Positions 1-5,204 of a stretch of 5,204 nucleotides of DNA are shown here, in pieces (positions within the stretch are counted from its first letter, which is position 1; every line of letters begins with the position of its first letter). Location of the stretch: NCBI GenBank assembly GCA_003486285.1, contig DNGH01000004.1:1-5204 (forward strand), written 5' to 3'. Made by a program: the position numbers and the translations under genes. This DNA is from Actinomycetota bacterium. GTDB lineage: Bacteria; Actinomycetota; Acidimicrobiia; Spongiisociales; UBA11373. The notes beneath the pieces were generated by a model, which had not been told where the DNA came from, did not search any database, and saw only the letters and a list, made by a program, of their open reading frames with translations.

Positions 1-1
1 T

Positions 2-22
2 GGGGACTGGCGACTGGGGACT
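2..22. repeat. Short tandem repeat, three 7-bp units
   Basis: Three head-to-tail copies of GGSGACT are seen: GGGGACT at 2-8, GGCGACT at 9-15 and GGGGACT at 16-22. They lie 2 bases beyond the TAA stop of the minus-strand DUF4446 gene. The array reaches the left edge, so its true length is unknown. No hairpin is apparent, so it does not look like an intrinsic terminator. Confidence 0.6.
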
Positions 23-24
23 TC

Positions 25-468
25 TTACGTTCCCCCCAAGGCCCGCTCCACCGCGGTCTCTTCCTCCACCGACAGCGGCTCGATCCCCTTGCCGTCGCGG
101 ATCATCTTGGTGAAGAACAGCGACTGGCGCGGGCCGTGGAGCAGGGTGATCACCAGGCCGTCGCGCCGCTCGTTGAGCAGGGCGATGGCGCGCGACATGT
201 GCCCGGTGCGCTCGTCGTTGGCATCGAAGGTCACCACCGCGGCGTAGCGGATCGCACCCGGCATCCGATCGGTGAGCGACTTGAGCACCGGATGGATCCG
301 GGCCACTGCCGCCTCGATCAGGGCCAGGTCCTCATCGAGCCGGCGGATCTGATCGAGCACATTGGTGTCACGCGGCAAGGCCGCGAAGCGCCGCCGCTCC
401 TGCGACACCAGATACATCGCCATGACCGCGATGGCTATCGCAACCACCGCCAGGATGCCGCTCACCAT
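25..468 (-). CDS. DUF4446 family membrane-anchored protein
   Basis: This 147-residue protein has one N-terminal membrane segment (about residues 3-21) followed at once by basic residues (ERRR, 24-27). By the positive-inside rule the rest should face the cytoplasm. Residues 35-62 look helical, possibly coiled coil. The C-terminal half carries the pattern I recognise from DUF4446: a VVTFDA strand (78-83), a conserved Ser and ALLN stretch (92-99), DGLVITLLH (103-111), a K-x-I-x-x-GK stretch (121-127) and a closing LSVEEETAVERAL (132-144). The family has no established biochemical role, so none is assigned. The ATG lies one base after the TGA of the upstream 330-residue gene, so the two are almost certainly co-transcribed and translationally coupled; a weak GGCGG sits 5 bases before the start. 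The TAA stop is at 25-27. The gene is sure; the family call comes from motif recognition, not from a profile search. Confidence 0.85.
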   Translation of the reverse strand: MVSGILAVVAIAIAVMAMYLVSQERRRFAALPRDTNVLDQIRRLDEDLALIEAAVARIHPVLKSLTDRMPGAIRYAAVVTFDANDERTGHMSRAIALLNERRDGLVITLLHGPRQSLFFTKMIRDGKGIEPLSVEEETAVERALGGT

Positions 469-469
469 T

Positions 470-1462
470 TCATCCGCCCGGGTTCACGATGAAGAGGAAC
501 TTCTGCGAGTCGTTCTCCTCATCATCGTCGGGACGGCCCAGGGAGACGGTGATCTCGTAGGTCGAGCCGGCCGACACCGGAAGCTCGGCAAAGATGAGCA
601 GGGTGCTGGTCGTCGCCTCCAGGCCGGGCACCTCCTGCTCGGCGTCGTAGCGCTCCCCGTCGTTGGACCTCAGGCGAAGCCGCACGGTGATCCCGGTCAC
701 GTCCACGTTGCCGCGGTTGGTGATCACCACCTGGGCCGATTGGCTGGCGGTGAGCGCGAGGACGGGGAGCCCGTCGCGCACCCCGACGGCCCCGGGCTCG
801 AGCTTCAGATCGGACACGGCGACGTCGTCGACGGGGGCGATGGATCCCGACAGGAACATGCGACGCGCCAGATCGCGCGGCTCGTAGAGCGCTTCGTCCT
901 CGGCGGGCACCAGGGCGATCGACGGGAACGAACCGCCCTGCAGCGTGGTGTCGATGTCGCCGAGAGACGACAGAAACCCGCCGTAGGCGCGATCGCCCAC
1001 GCGGAGGTCGATCAGGCCTTGGGTGAGCGTGGTCAGCCCGGCCTCATCGAGCGGATTGGCGGAGAGAGCCAGTAGCCCGGCGCGCGTGTCGCTCATCCCG
1101 GATCGCCACGCCCCCGCGGCGATGCGGAGGAACATCGAGGCCTCCGTCAAGGACGGGGGCGCCTCGAGGTCGATGAGACGGGCAACGATCTCTTCGGCAG
1201 AGGCCTCCATCTGCCCCAAGCGCTCGACGAGCGTCGCCCGGTTGTAGTCCTCGATGTCGGCCACCAGCGTCGACAGCGCCGCGCTGATCTCGGCGGCGGT
1301 GTCGATTGTCTCATAGGCGATGTCGAGGTAGGCCCGGGCCGTCTCCCGCTCGCCCTGGGCTTGGATCACGCCGTAGGCAACGCCGAGGACGACCCCGACC
1401 ACTGTGAGGACGACGAGCGTGCGACGCCGTCGCTTCCTCCGGGCGGCGGGGGAATATGACAC
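470..1462 (-). CDS. Single-pass membrane protein with CARDB/Ig-like C-terminus, function unknown
   Basis: This 330-residue protein begins with a strongly basic N-terminus (RRKRRRR, 8-14) and a hydrophobic segment (about 15-33), which predicts a signal anchor with the bulk outside the cell. Residues 37-170 are Ala/Glu/Leu-rich and probably helical. Residues about 212-328 look like a beta-sandwich: VVITNRGNVDVTGITVRL (245-262), a glycine turn before the strands at 286-292 (LLIFAEL), an AGSTYEITV strand (298-306) and an acidic DDDEEND turn (312-318) before the last strand. This resembles CARDB-type domains, which often mediate adhesion or protein contacts at the surface. I do not recognise a named family. 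The start is GTG; the next GTG in frame (codon 21) would destroy the membrane segment, so the first is preferred. It lies only 4 bases after the 3' end of tRNA-Leu, with no Shine-Dalgarno sequence and no room for a separate promoter outside the tRNA. The downstream DUF4446 gene follows after one base. Confidence 0.85.
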   Translation of the reverse strand: MSYSPAARRKRRRRTLVVLTVVGVVLGVAYGVIQAQGERETARAYLDIAYETIDTAAEISAALSTLVADIEDYNRATLVERLGQMEASAEEIVARLIDLEAPPSLTEASMFLRIAAGAWRSGMSDTRAGLLALSANPLDEAGLTTLTQGLIDLRVGDRAYGGFLSSLGDIDTTLQGGSFPSIALVPAEDEALYEPRDLARRMFLSGSIAPVDDVAVSDLKLEPGAVGVRDGLPVLALTASQSAQVVITNRGNVDVTGITVRLRLRSNDGERYDAEQEVPGLEATTSTLLIFAELPVSAGSTYEITVSLGRPDDDEENDSQKFLFIVNPGG

Positions 1463-1466
1463 CGGG

Positions 1467-1550
<84 letters not shown>

Positions 1551-1563
1551 CCGAGGGCCGGAA

Positions 1564-1569
1564 ATCGTA
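1564..1569 (-). promoter_or_regulatory. Extended -10 element for tRNA-Leu
   Basis: Read on the minus strand this is TACGAT preceded by TGG, an extended -10 (TGnTACGAT). It lies 14 bases before the mature tRNA 5' end, so transcription should start near 1557 with a short 5' leader for RNase P to remove. No convincing -35 hexamer is seen at 17-bp spacing, which fits an extended -10 promoter. It may also drive the two minus-strand genes beyond the tRNA, since no terminator lies between. Inferred from motif and position only. Confidence 0.5.
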
Positions 1570-1603
1570 CCACGGGGCCATTCGATCACTCCGGGGCGGG
1601 CGG

Positions 1604-1609
1604 TACCCT
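1604..1609 (+). promoter_or_regulatory. Candidate -10 element for the fhaA operon, implying a leaderless mRNA
   Basis: TACCCT matches the actinobacterial -10 consensus TANNNT. Its last T is 8 bases upstream of the A of the fhaA ATG (1617), which would put the transcription start at or within a base of the ATG. No purine-rich Shine-Dalgarno sequence exists in the intervening CTCGCC stretch, consistent with a leaderless transcript, a common class in actinobacteria. No clear -35 is visible (TTCGAT at 1581-1586 is a poor match). Confidence 0.5.
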
Positions 1610-1616
1610 GCTCGCC

Positions 1617-2276
1617 ATGGGACTCGCGCGTGGAATCGAGCGCCGGCTGGAGCGCTTGGTGGACGGTTTGGCGGCGCGCCTCTTCCGGGGCCGCATCCAT
1701 CCCGTCGAGCTCGGCGCGCTGCTGGTGCGCGAGGCCGACCTCGCCATCTGGGAGACCCCCGGCGGCTGGGGGGTCCCCAACGTCTACAACGTGGTGATGG
1801 GTGGCGAGCCCGTAGATGCCGAGGTGCTCGAGACGGTCGCCCAGGAACTCGCCGCGTTCGTGGAGGAGACCACATTGGAGCGCGGCTGGCGCCTCGAGGG
1901 ACCGGCGCGGGCGACGGTGCGCGTCGACTCGGCCCGGCGCCCCTCCGATGTCGCCATCTCGACCGGAGTCGAGAAGGGCCCGCAGCCGGTGTGGGCCAGG
2001 CTCCGCCCGGTGGCGGGTCCCGAGGGTTCGCTGGAGGTCGCCATCAATCGCGCCGTGCTCGGACGCGGCTCGAGTAGCGACGTGCAGGTCGCCAACGAGG
2101 ACGTGTCCCGCACCCACGCGGTGCTCTGGAGGGAGGCGGGCTCCGCCTGGGTGGGTGACCTCGAGTCGTCCAACGGCACCTTCCTCAACGGCGAGCGCGT
2201 CCACGGCCCGACCCCGGTGGTCGAGGGAGACCTGCTCACCCTGGGGCGTACCGAGTTCGTGATCGGGCGCCCCTGA
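1617..2276 (+). CDS. fhaA: FhaA-like protein: DUF3662 domain plus FHA domain
   Basis: FhaA is a cytoplasmic phosphothreonine-reading adaptor which in mycobacteria links PknB signalling to the peptidoglycan machinery (it binds phosphorylated MviN/MurJ-like protein). This 219-residue version has the N-terminal DUF3662 domain (about 1-112; opening GIERRLERLVDGLAARLF, with HPVELGALLVREAD at 28-41 and VPNVYNVV at 53-60) and a C-terminal FHA domain (about 127-219). The FHA core residues are present: GRGSSSD (149-155), SRTH (164-167) and SSNGTFLNG (184-192), so phosphopeptide binding should be intact. It is far shorter than the M. tuberculosis protein (527 residues, as I recall) because the long low-complexity linker between the domains is almost absent (about 15 residues). 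The ATG lacks a ribosome binding site but sits just after a -10-like motif, so translation may be leaderless. It is the first gene of the operon; its TGA overlaps the fhaB ATG by one base. Confidence 0.93.
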   Translation: MGLARGIERRLERLVDGLAARLFRGRIHPVELGALLVREADLAIWETPGGWGVPNVYNVVMGGEPVDAEVLETVAQELAAFVEETTLERGWRLEGPARATVRVDSARRPSDVAISTGVEKGPQPVWARLRPVAGPEGSLEVAINRAVLGRGSSSDVQVANEDVSRTHAVLWREAGSAWVGDLESSNGTFLNGERVHGPTPVVEGDLLTLGRTEFVIGRP

Positions 2277-2689
2277 TGTCTCCGTTGTTGGTCAATCTTC
2301 TAAAGGTGCTGTTCGTCGCGGTCCTGTACGGCTTCCTGTGGGTGGTGGTGCGCGCAGTGCGGTCCCACCTGAGTACGGGAGTGGTCACACCCGACCGGCA
2401 GTCGCTGCCGGCGCTCTTCCTCACCGAGCCCGCGGCGATGGCGGGGCGGGTGATCGTCGTGGAGCAGCCGATCCTGGTGGGACGTGGCGCCGAGGCCGAC
2501 GTGTCCTTCGACGATCCCTTCATCTCGGACCGGCACGTGCGGTTCGACCGATTGGAGAATCGCCTGGTGATCGAAGACCTCGGATCCACCAACGGCACCG
2601 CCGTCAACGGGATCCCCGTCGTGGGACGACGCGCCCTCGACCGCGGTGACGTGATTCGCATCGGACAGACCATCATGGAGGTCCGATGA
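2276..2689 (+). CDS. fhaB: FhaB-like membrane-anchored FHA domain protein
   Basis: FhaB (FipA in mycobacteria) is a small membrane-bound FHA adaptor reported to contact FtsZ and FtsQ and to be controlled by Ser/Thr phosphorylation. This 137-residue protein has one N-terminal transmembrane segment (about 4-26), basic residues right after it (R26, R29) placing the rest in the cytoplasm, a short linker, and an FHA domain (about 47-137). The FHA signature is complete: GRGAEAD (69-75), SDRH (84-87) and GSTNGTAVNG (103-112). In the linker, Thr34 in LSTGVV lines up by eye with the phosphorylated Thr36 of mycobacterial FhaB (PTGAV, from memory); this is inference. Length is close to the mycobacterial protein. 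No Shine-Dalgarno sequence is seen; the TGATG overlap with fhaA suggests reinitiation. Its TGA overlaps the phosphatase start by 4 bases (ATGA). Confidence 0.93.
   Translation: MSPLLVNLLKVLFVAVLYGFLWVVVRAVRSHLSTGVVTPDRQSLPALFLTEPAAMAGRVIVVEQPILVGRGAEADVSFDDPFISDRHVRFDRLENRLVIEDLGSTNGTAVNGIPVVGRRALDRGDVIRIGQTIMEVR
2677..2681 (+). promoter_or_regulatory. Ribosome binding site of the phosphatase gene
   Basis: A perfect GGAGG lies inside the last codons of fhaB, 4 bases before the ATG at 2686. It supports that start, which shares ATGA with the fhaB stop. It is one of only two strong Shine-Dalgarno sequences in this operon. Confidence 0.75.
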
Positions 2690-3396
2690 ACTACACCTGG
2701 GCCACCCGCACCGATGTCGGACGGGTGCGCCAGCAGAACGAGGATTCGGTCCTGCCCGATGCCGGGAGCGACCGCAGCGGCGAACACCTGGTCGCCGCCG
2801 TCGCCGATGGCATGGGTGGCGCCGCCGGAGGCGAGATCGCCAGCGCCACAGCGATCGCCAGCGTCGCCGCAGTCTCGGCCGAGGTGGCGATCCGCATCGA
2901 GGCCGCCAACCTCGCCGTGATCGAGGCGGCATCGCGCCGACCCCGGCTCAAGGGGATGGGGACGACGCTGACCCTGGGGATTTTCCATGAGGACGGTCAT
3001 CTCCAGATCGGCCACGTCGGCGACAGTCGTGCCTACCTGCTGCGCGACGGCCTGCTCACCCAGGTGACCACGGATCACTCCTTCGTCAGCGAGATGCTGG
3101 CATCGGGGCGGATGACGGCAGCCGAGGCCGAGGTGCATCCCTATCGCAGCGTCTTGACCCGGGTCGTCGGGTTGGAGGCCGGAGTCGAAGTCGAGGTCCT
3201 CGACATCGAGTTGGCAGCAGGAGATCGCGTCCTGATCTGCTCTGACGGCATCACCACGATGATCGACGATGCCGCCATCCTGGCCGCAATGGCGGGCGCA
3301 ACCGACCCGGGAGATGCGGCCGAGGCACTGATCGCCGCCGCCAACGCTGCCGGTGGCGTCGACAACATCAGTGCGGTCGTCGTGGACGCCGGGTGA
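2686..3396 (+). CDS. pstP: PP2C-family Ser/Thr protein phosphatase (PstP/PrpC type), cytoplasmic
   Basis: This metal-dependent phosphatase removes phosphate from Ser/Thr kinases and their targets, countering PknA/PknB in cell-wall control. The 236 residues cover the whole catalytic domain: TDVGRVRQQNED (9-20), AVADGMGG (38-45, metal-binding D41 and G42), GMGTT (90-94), IGHVGDSRAYLL (108-119, D113), the flap after TDHSFVSEM (129-137), RSVLTRVVG (154-162), CSDGIT (185-190, D187) and GGVDNISAVVV (223-233, D226). All expected metal-ligand aspartates are there, so it should be active. The protein stops right after the last catalytic motif: it lacks the transmembrane helix and extracellular domain that mycobacterial PstP (about 514 residues) carries. 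The segment between AVADGMGG and GMGTT is also about ten residues shorter than is usual for bacterial PP2Cs. A GGAGG precedes the start. It overlaps fhaB by ATGA and rodA by GTGA, 4 bases each. Confidence 0.95.
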   Translation: MNYTWATRTDVGRVRQQNEDSVLPDAGSDRSGEHLVAAVADGMGGAAGGEIASATAIASVAAVSAEVAIRIEAANLAVIEAASRRPRLKGMGTTLTLGIFHEDGHLQIGHVGDSRAYLLRDGLLTQVTTDHSFVSEMLASGRMTAAEAEVHPYRSVLTRVVGLEAGVEVEVLDIELAAGDRVLICSDGITTMIDDAAILAAMAGATDPGDAAEALIAAANAAGGVDNISAVVVDAG

Positions 3397-4682
3397 CGCG
3401 CCGTACCGAGACGCTCCTGGTTGGCCTGGCGTCCCTGATCGCAGCCGGCGGCACCGCTCTCGTCACCGCCACCACCCGGGGCACCATCGGTTTCGACGTG
3501 GTGGCCGCAGGGGTCACGCACCTGGCGGCATTCGGCGGGATGCTCGCCGCCTTCCGGCGGTGGGCGCCGGCCACCAGCCGCCTGCTGCTGCCGCTCGTCG
3601 CCCTGATCACCGCGGTCGGCGCGGTCGAGGTCTTTCGCATCGATGCCGACCTGGGCCGGACGCAGCGCTGGTGGTTGCTTTTCGCCGGACTGATCGGGAT
3701 GCTCACCATCTGGCTGCTGCGCCGCCGCGGCATCGAGGCACTGCGCCGGTTCCGCTACCTGTTCCTGCTCGGCGCCCTGGCACTGCTCCTCATGCCGCTG
3801 CTACCGAGCCGCCTCCCGGTGGGCGGGGCGACCGTCAATGGTTCGCGGCTGTGGGTGCGGCTCGCCATCGGGGATCGGGCGATCTCCTTCCAGCCCGGCG
3901 AGGGCGCCAAGGTGCTCATCGTGATCTTCCTGGCGTCCTACCTCGCCGACCGCAGGCGCGCCCTGGCGGAGATGCCGCGCACGCTGGGGTCCCTACGGCT
4001 CCCGGAGCCCCGCCAGTTGCTCCCGGTCCTGCTCGCCTTCGCACTCGCATTCCTGGTCCTGGTGTACCAGCGCGACCTGGGAGCCTCCCTGCTGCTCTTC
4101 ATCGTCTTCGTGGCGCTGCTCTACGCCGCCACCGGGCGCGCCACGTATCTCGTTGCCGGCGGCCTGCTCGCCGGAGCCGGTGCGGTCGCCGCAGCCAATG
4201 CCTTCTCCCATGTGGCGGTCCGCGTCGCCGGATGGCTGCACCCCTTCAGCGACTACTCCGGAAGCGGGTACCAGGTGGCCCAGGGCGTCTTCGCTCTCGC
4301 CGAAGCCGGATTGGTGGGGACGGGGCTGGGCAACGGCTCCCCCTGGCTGATCCCCGCCGCGGCCACCGACTACGTGTTCATCGCCATCGTCGAAGAGACC
4401 GGCCTCGCCGGGGGGTTGGCTCTTCTGGCTGCCTATGCGCTCCTGGTCACGGTCGGGTTCGGAATCGCGCTGCGCGCCGGCGACGCCTTTCGCTCGCTCC
4501 TCGCCGCCGGACTGACGATCGCCCTCGGGGTCCAGACCCTGCTCATCGTGGGAGGGGTGCTGCGCCTGCTCCCCCTCACCGGCATCACGCTGCCGTTCGT
4601 CTCGTACGGCGGCTCTTCGCTGCTCGCCAACTTCGTCCTCGTCGCCCTGCTCGCCCGGGTGGCCCATGAGGAGCGGACATGA
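3393..4682 (+). CDS. rodA: SEDS peptidoglycan glycosyltransferase, RodA/FtsW family
   Basis: SEDS proteins polymerise lipid II into glycan strands in partnership with a class B PBP, here the next gene. The 429-residue protein is almost wholly hydrophobic, with about ten to twelve membrane segments. Family landmarks are clear: NGSRLWVRL (149-157), FQPGEGAKVLIV (167-177, usually QPSE), YQRDLGASLLLF (225-236, usually QPDLG), GWLHPF (280-285), SGYQVAQGVFALAEAGLVGTG (291-311), TDYVFIAIVEETG (325-337) and LTGITLPFVSYGGSSLLAN (395-413). D326 in the TDYVF motif corresponds to the Asp essential in E. coli RodA (D262) and FtsW (D297). The RodA name rests on locus order, as elongation and division paralogues cannot be separated by motif alone. 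The start is GTG inside GTGA shared with the phosphatase stop, with no strong ribosome binding site, so coupling is likely. The TGA overlaps pbpA by 4 bases. Confidence 0.95.
   Translation: MTRRTETLLVGLASLIAAGGTALVTATTRGTIGFDVVAAGVTHLAAFGGMLAAFRRWAPATSRLLLPLVALITAVGAVEVFRIDADLGRTQRWWLLFAGLIGMLTIWLLRRRGIEALRRFRYLFLLGALALLLMPLLPSRLPVGGATVNGSRLWVRLAIGDRAISFQPGEGAKVLIVIFLASYLADRRRALAEMPRTLGSLRLPEPRQLLPVLLAFALAFLVLVYQRDLGASLLLFIVFVALLYAATGRATYLVAGGLLAGAGAVAAANAFSHVAVRVAGWLHPFSDYSGSGYQVAQGVFALAEAGLVGTGLGNGSPWLIPAAATDYVFIAIVEETGLAGGLALLAAYALLVTVGFGIALRAGDAFRSLLAAGLTIALGVQTLLIVGGVLRLLPLTGITLPFVSYGGSSLLANFVLVALLARVAHEERT
4668..4673 (+). promoter_or_regulatory. Ribosome binding site of pbpA
   Basis: GAGGAG within the end of rodA lies 5 bases before the ATG at 4679. 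It supports this as the pbpA start, together with the ATGA overlap. Confidence 0.7.
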
Positions 4683-5204
4683 GGACCGGGCTGCGCCGCA
4701 TCGCACTCACCCTTGCGGGGCTGCTCGCCTTCTCCGGGGTCTGGCTCACCTGGATCGCCACCGACGCCGCCACTCGCTACCGCACCGATCCGCGCAACGG
4801 GCGCGCCCAGCAAGGCGACTACCTCCCCGGCGCCGGCCAGATCATCACCGCAGACGGCGTCGTGGTCGCCGCCGATGCCGCCGATGGCGACCGGACCTAT
4901 CCCGAAGGGATCGTCTACGCCCAACTGGTCGGGTACGCCGCCGAGTCGGGGCGGCGCGGCCTGGAGGAGTCCCGCTTCGCCGACCTGCGCCTGCGCGACG
5001 ACCACTCGATCACCGACTGGCTGCTCGGGCTCGGCGGCGGATCCGGACGCCAACCCCACGACGTGATCCTCACCGTCCTGGATCCTCTGCAACGGGCGGC
5101 GCGAACCGCCATCACCGACAAGACCGGCGCCGTGGTCGTCATCGACGTCGCCACCGGAGCCGTGCTCGCCTACGTGTCGTCGCCCGCCTACGACCCCAAC
5201 CGCG
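4679..5204 (+). CDS. pbpA: Class B penicillin-binding protein PbpA (3'-truncated by window edge)
   Basis: PbpA is a membrane-anchored D,D-transpeptidase that cross-links the glycan made by its SEDS partner. The visible 175 residues run open to the right edge. They show a basic N-terminus (RTGLRR), a signal-anchor helix (about 8-27), the DPRN motif (37-40) typical of actinobacterial PbpA, a GQI-TADG stretch (53-60), RRGLEESRFADL (92-103) corresponding to the conserved G-x-E segment of the pedestal domain, HDVILTVLDPLQRAA (127-141), and the start of the transpeptidase domain, TGAVVVIDVATGAVLAYVSSP (149-169) followed by YDPNR. The catalytic SxxK, SxN and KTG motifs lie beyond the window. The usual RG-x-I motif before GQI is altered (GAGQI, Arg absent). 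The start is supported by a GAGGAG and by the 4-base overlap with rodA. Confidence 0.93.
   Translation, partial: MRTGLRRIALTLAGLLAFSGVWLTWIATDAATRYRTDPRNGRAQQGDYLPGAGQIITADGVVVAADAADGDRTYPEGIVYAQLVGYAAESGRRGLEESRFADLRLRDDHSITDWLLGLGGGSGRQPHDVILTVLDPLQRAARTAITDKTGAVVVIDVATGAVLAYVSSPAYDPNR

Noticed and set aside
362..1075. A 237-codon + strand open frame antisense to the minus-strand pair
   Set aside because: Gly/His/Arg-rich low-complexity product; the opposite strand encodes proteins with membrane helices and ordered domains.
1567..1607. Repeated GTACC in the divergent spacer (1567-1571 and 1603-1607) as a possible operator
   Set aside because: Both copies fall in or beside the -10 elements and are only five bases long; nothing around them is symmetric enough to call a binding site.
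1551..1616. A possible terminator or riboswitch between tRNA-Leu and fhaA
   Set aside because: The 66-bp spacer shows no stem with a T tract and is too short for a structured leader; two promoters explain it.
2236..3138. A 300-codon minus-strand open frame antisense to fhaB and pstP
   Set aside because: No recognisable domain and a composition typical of antisense shadow; the + strand frames have intact FHA and PP2C motifs.
3353..4669. A 438-codon open frame on the + strand overlapping rodA in another frame
   Set aside because: It is slightly longer than rodA but its product is a low-complexity Arg/Pro/His/Ala mix, typical of an off-frame reading of high-GC DNA, while the rodA frame carries all SEDS motifs.

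Overview
The window is high-GC DNA from an actinobacterium. On the + strand it carries the first five genes of the classic actinobacterial growth and division locus: fhaA, fhaB, a PstP-type PP2C phosphatase, a SEDS glycosyltransferase (rodA) and a class B penicillin-binding protein (pbpA, cut by the right edge). This order is the one known from Mycobacterium and Streptomyces, where pknA/pknB usually follow. The shortened FhaA and the purely cytoplasmic phosphatase differ from the mycobacterial versions and suggest a lineage outside the well-studied groups, perhaps Acidimicrobiia-like. That placement is inference; no marker here fixes the taxon.

Layout. Bases 2-22 hold three tandem copies of a 7-bp unit just past the end of a minus-strand gene. 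Bases 25-1462 hold two minus-strand genes separated by one base: a GTG-started 330-residue single-pass membrane protein with a CARDB/Ig-like C-terminus, followed by a DUF4446 membrane protein. Directly upstream of these, also on the minus strand, is tRNA-Leu(CAG) at 1467-1550, only 4 bases from the GTG start. A 66-bp divergent spacer (1551-1616) carries one plausible -10 element in each direction. The five-gene + strand operon runs from 1617 to the right edge with every junction overlapping by 1 or 4 bases.

How the genes work together, from family knowledge: RodA polymerises glycan strands from lipid II, PbpA cross-links them, and Ser/Thr kinases (expected downstream) phosphorylate regulators that the FHA domains of FhaA and FhaB read, with PstP reversing the marks. 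The tight overlaps fit co-translation of the set in fixed proportion.

The main locus is conserved housekeeping machinery and not a new system. The points that deserve a second look are the reduced forms of FhaA and PstP, the apparently leaderless fhaA start, the tRNA-to-GTG junction with no room for a leader, and the uncharacterised membrane protein pair.
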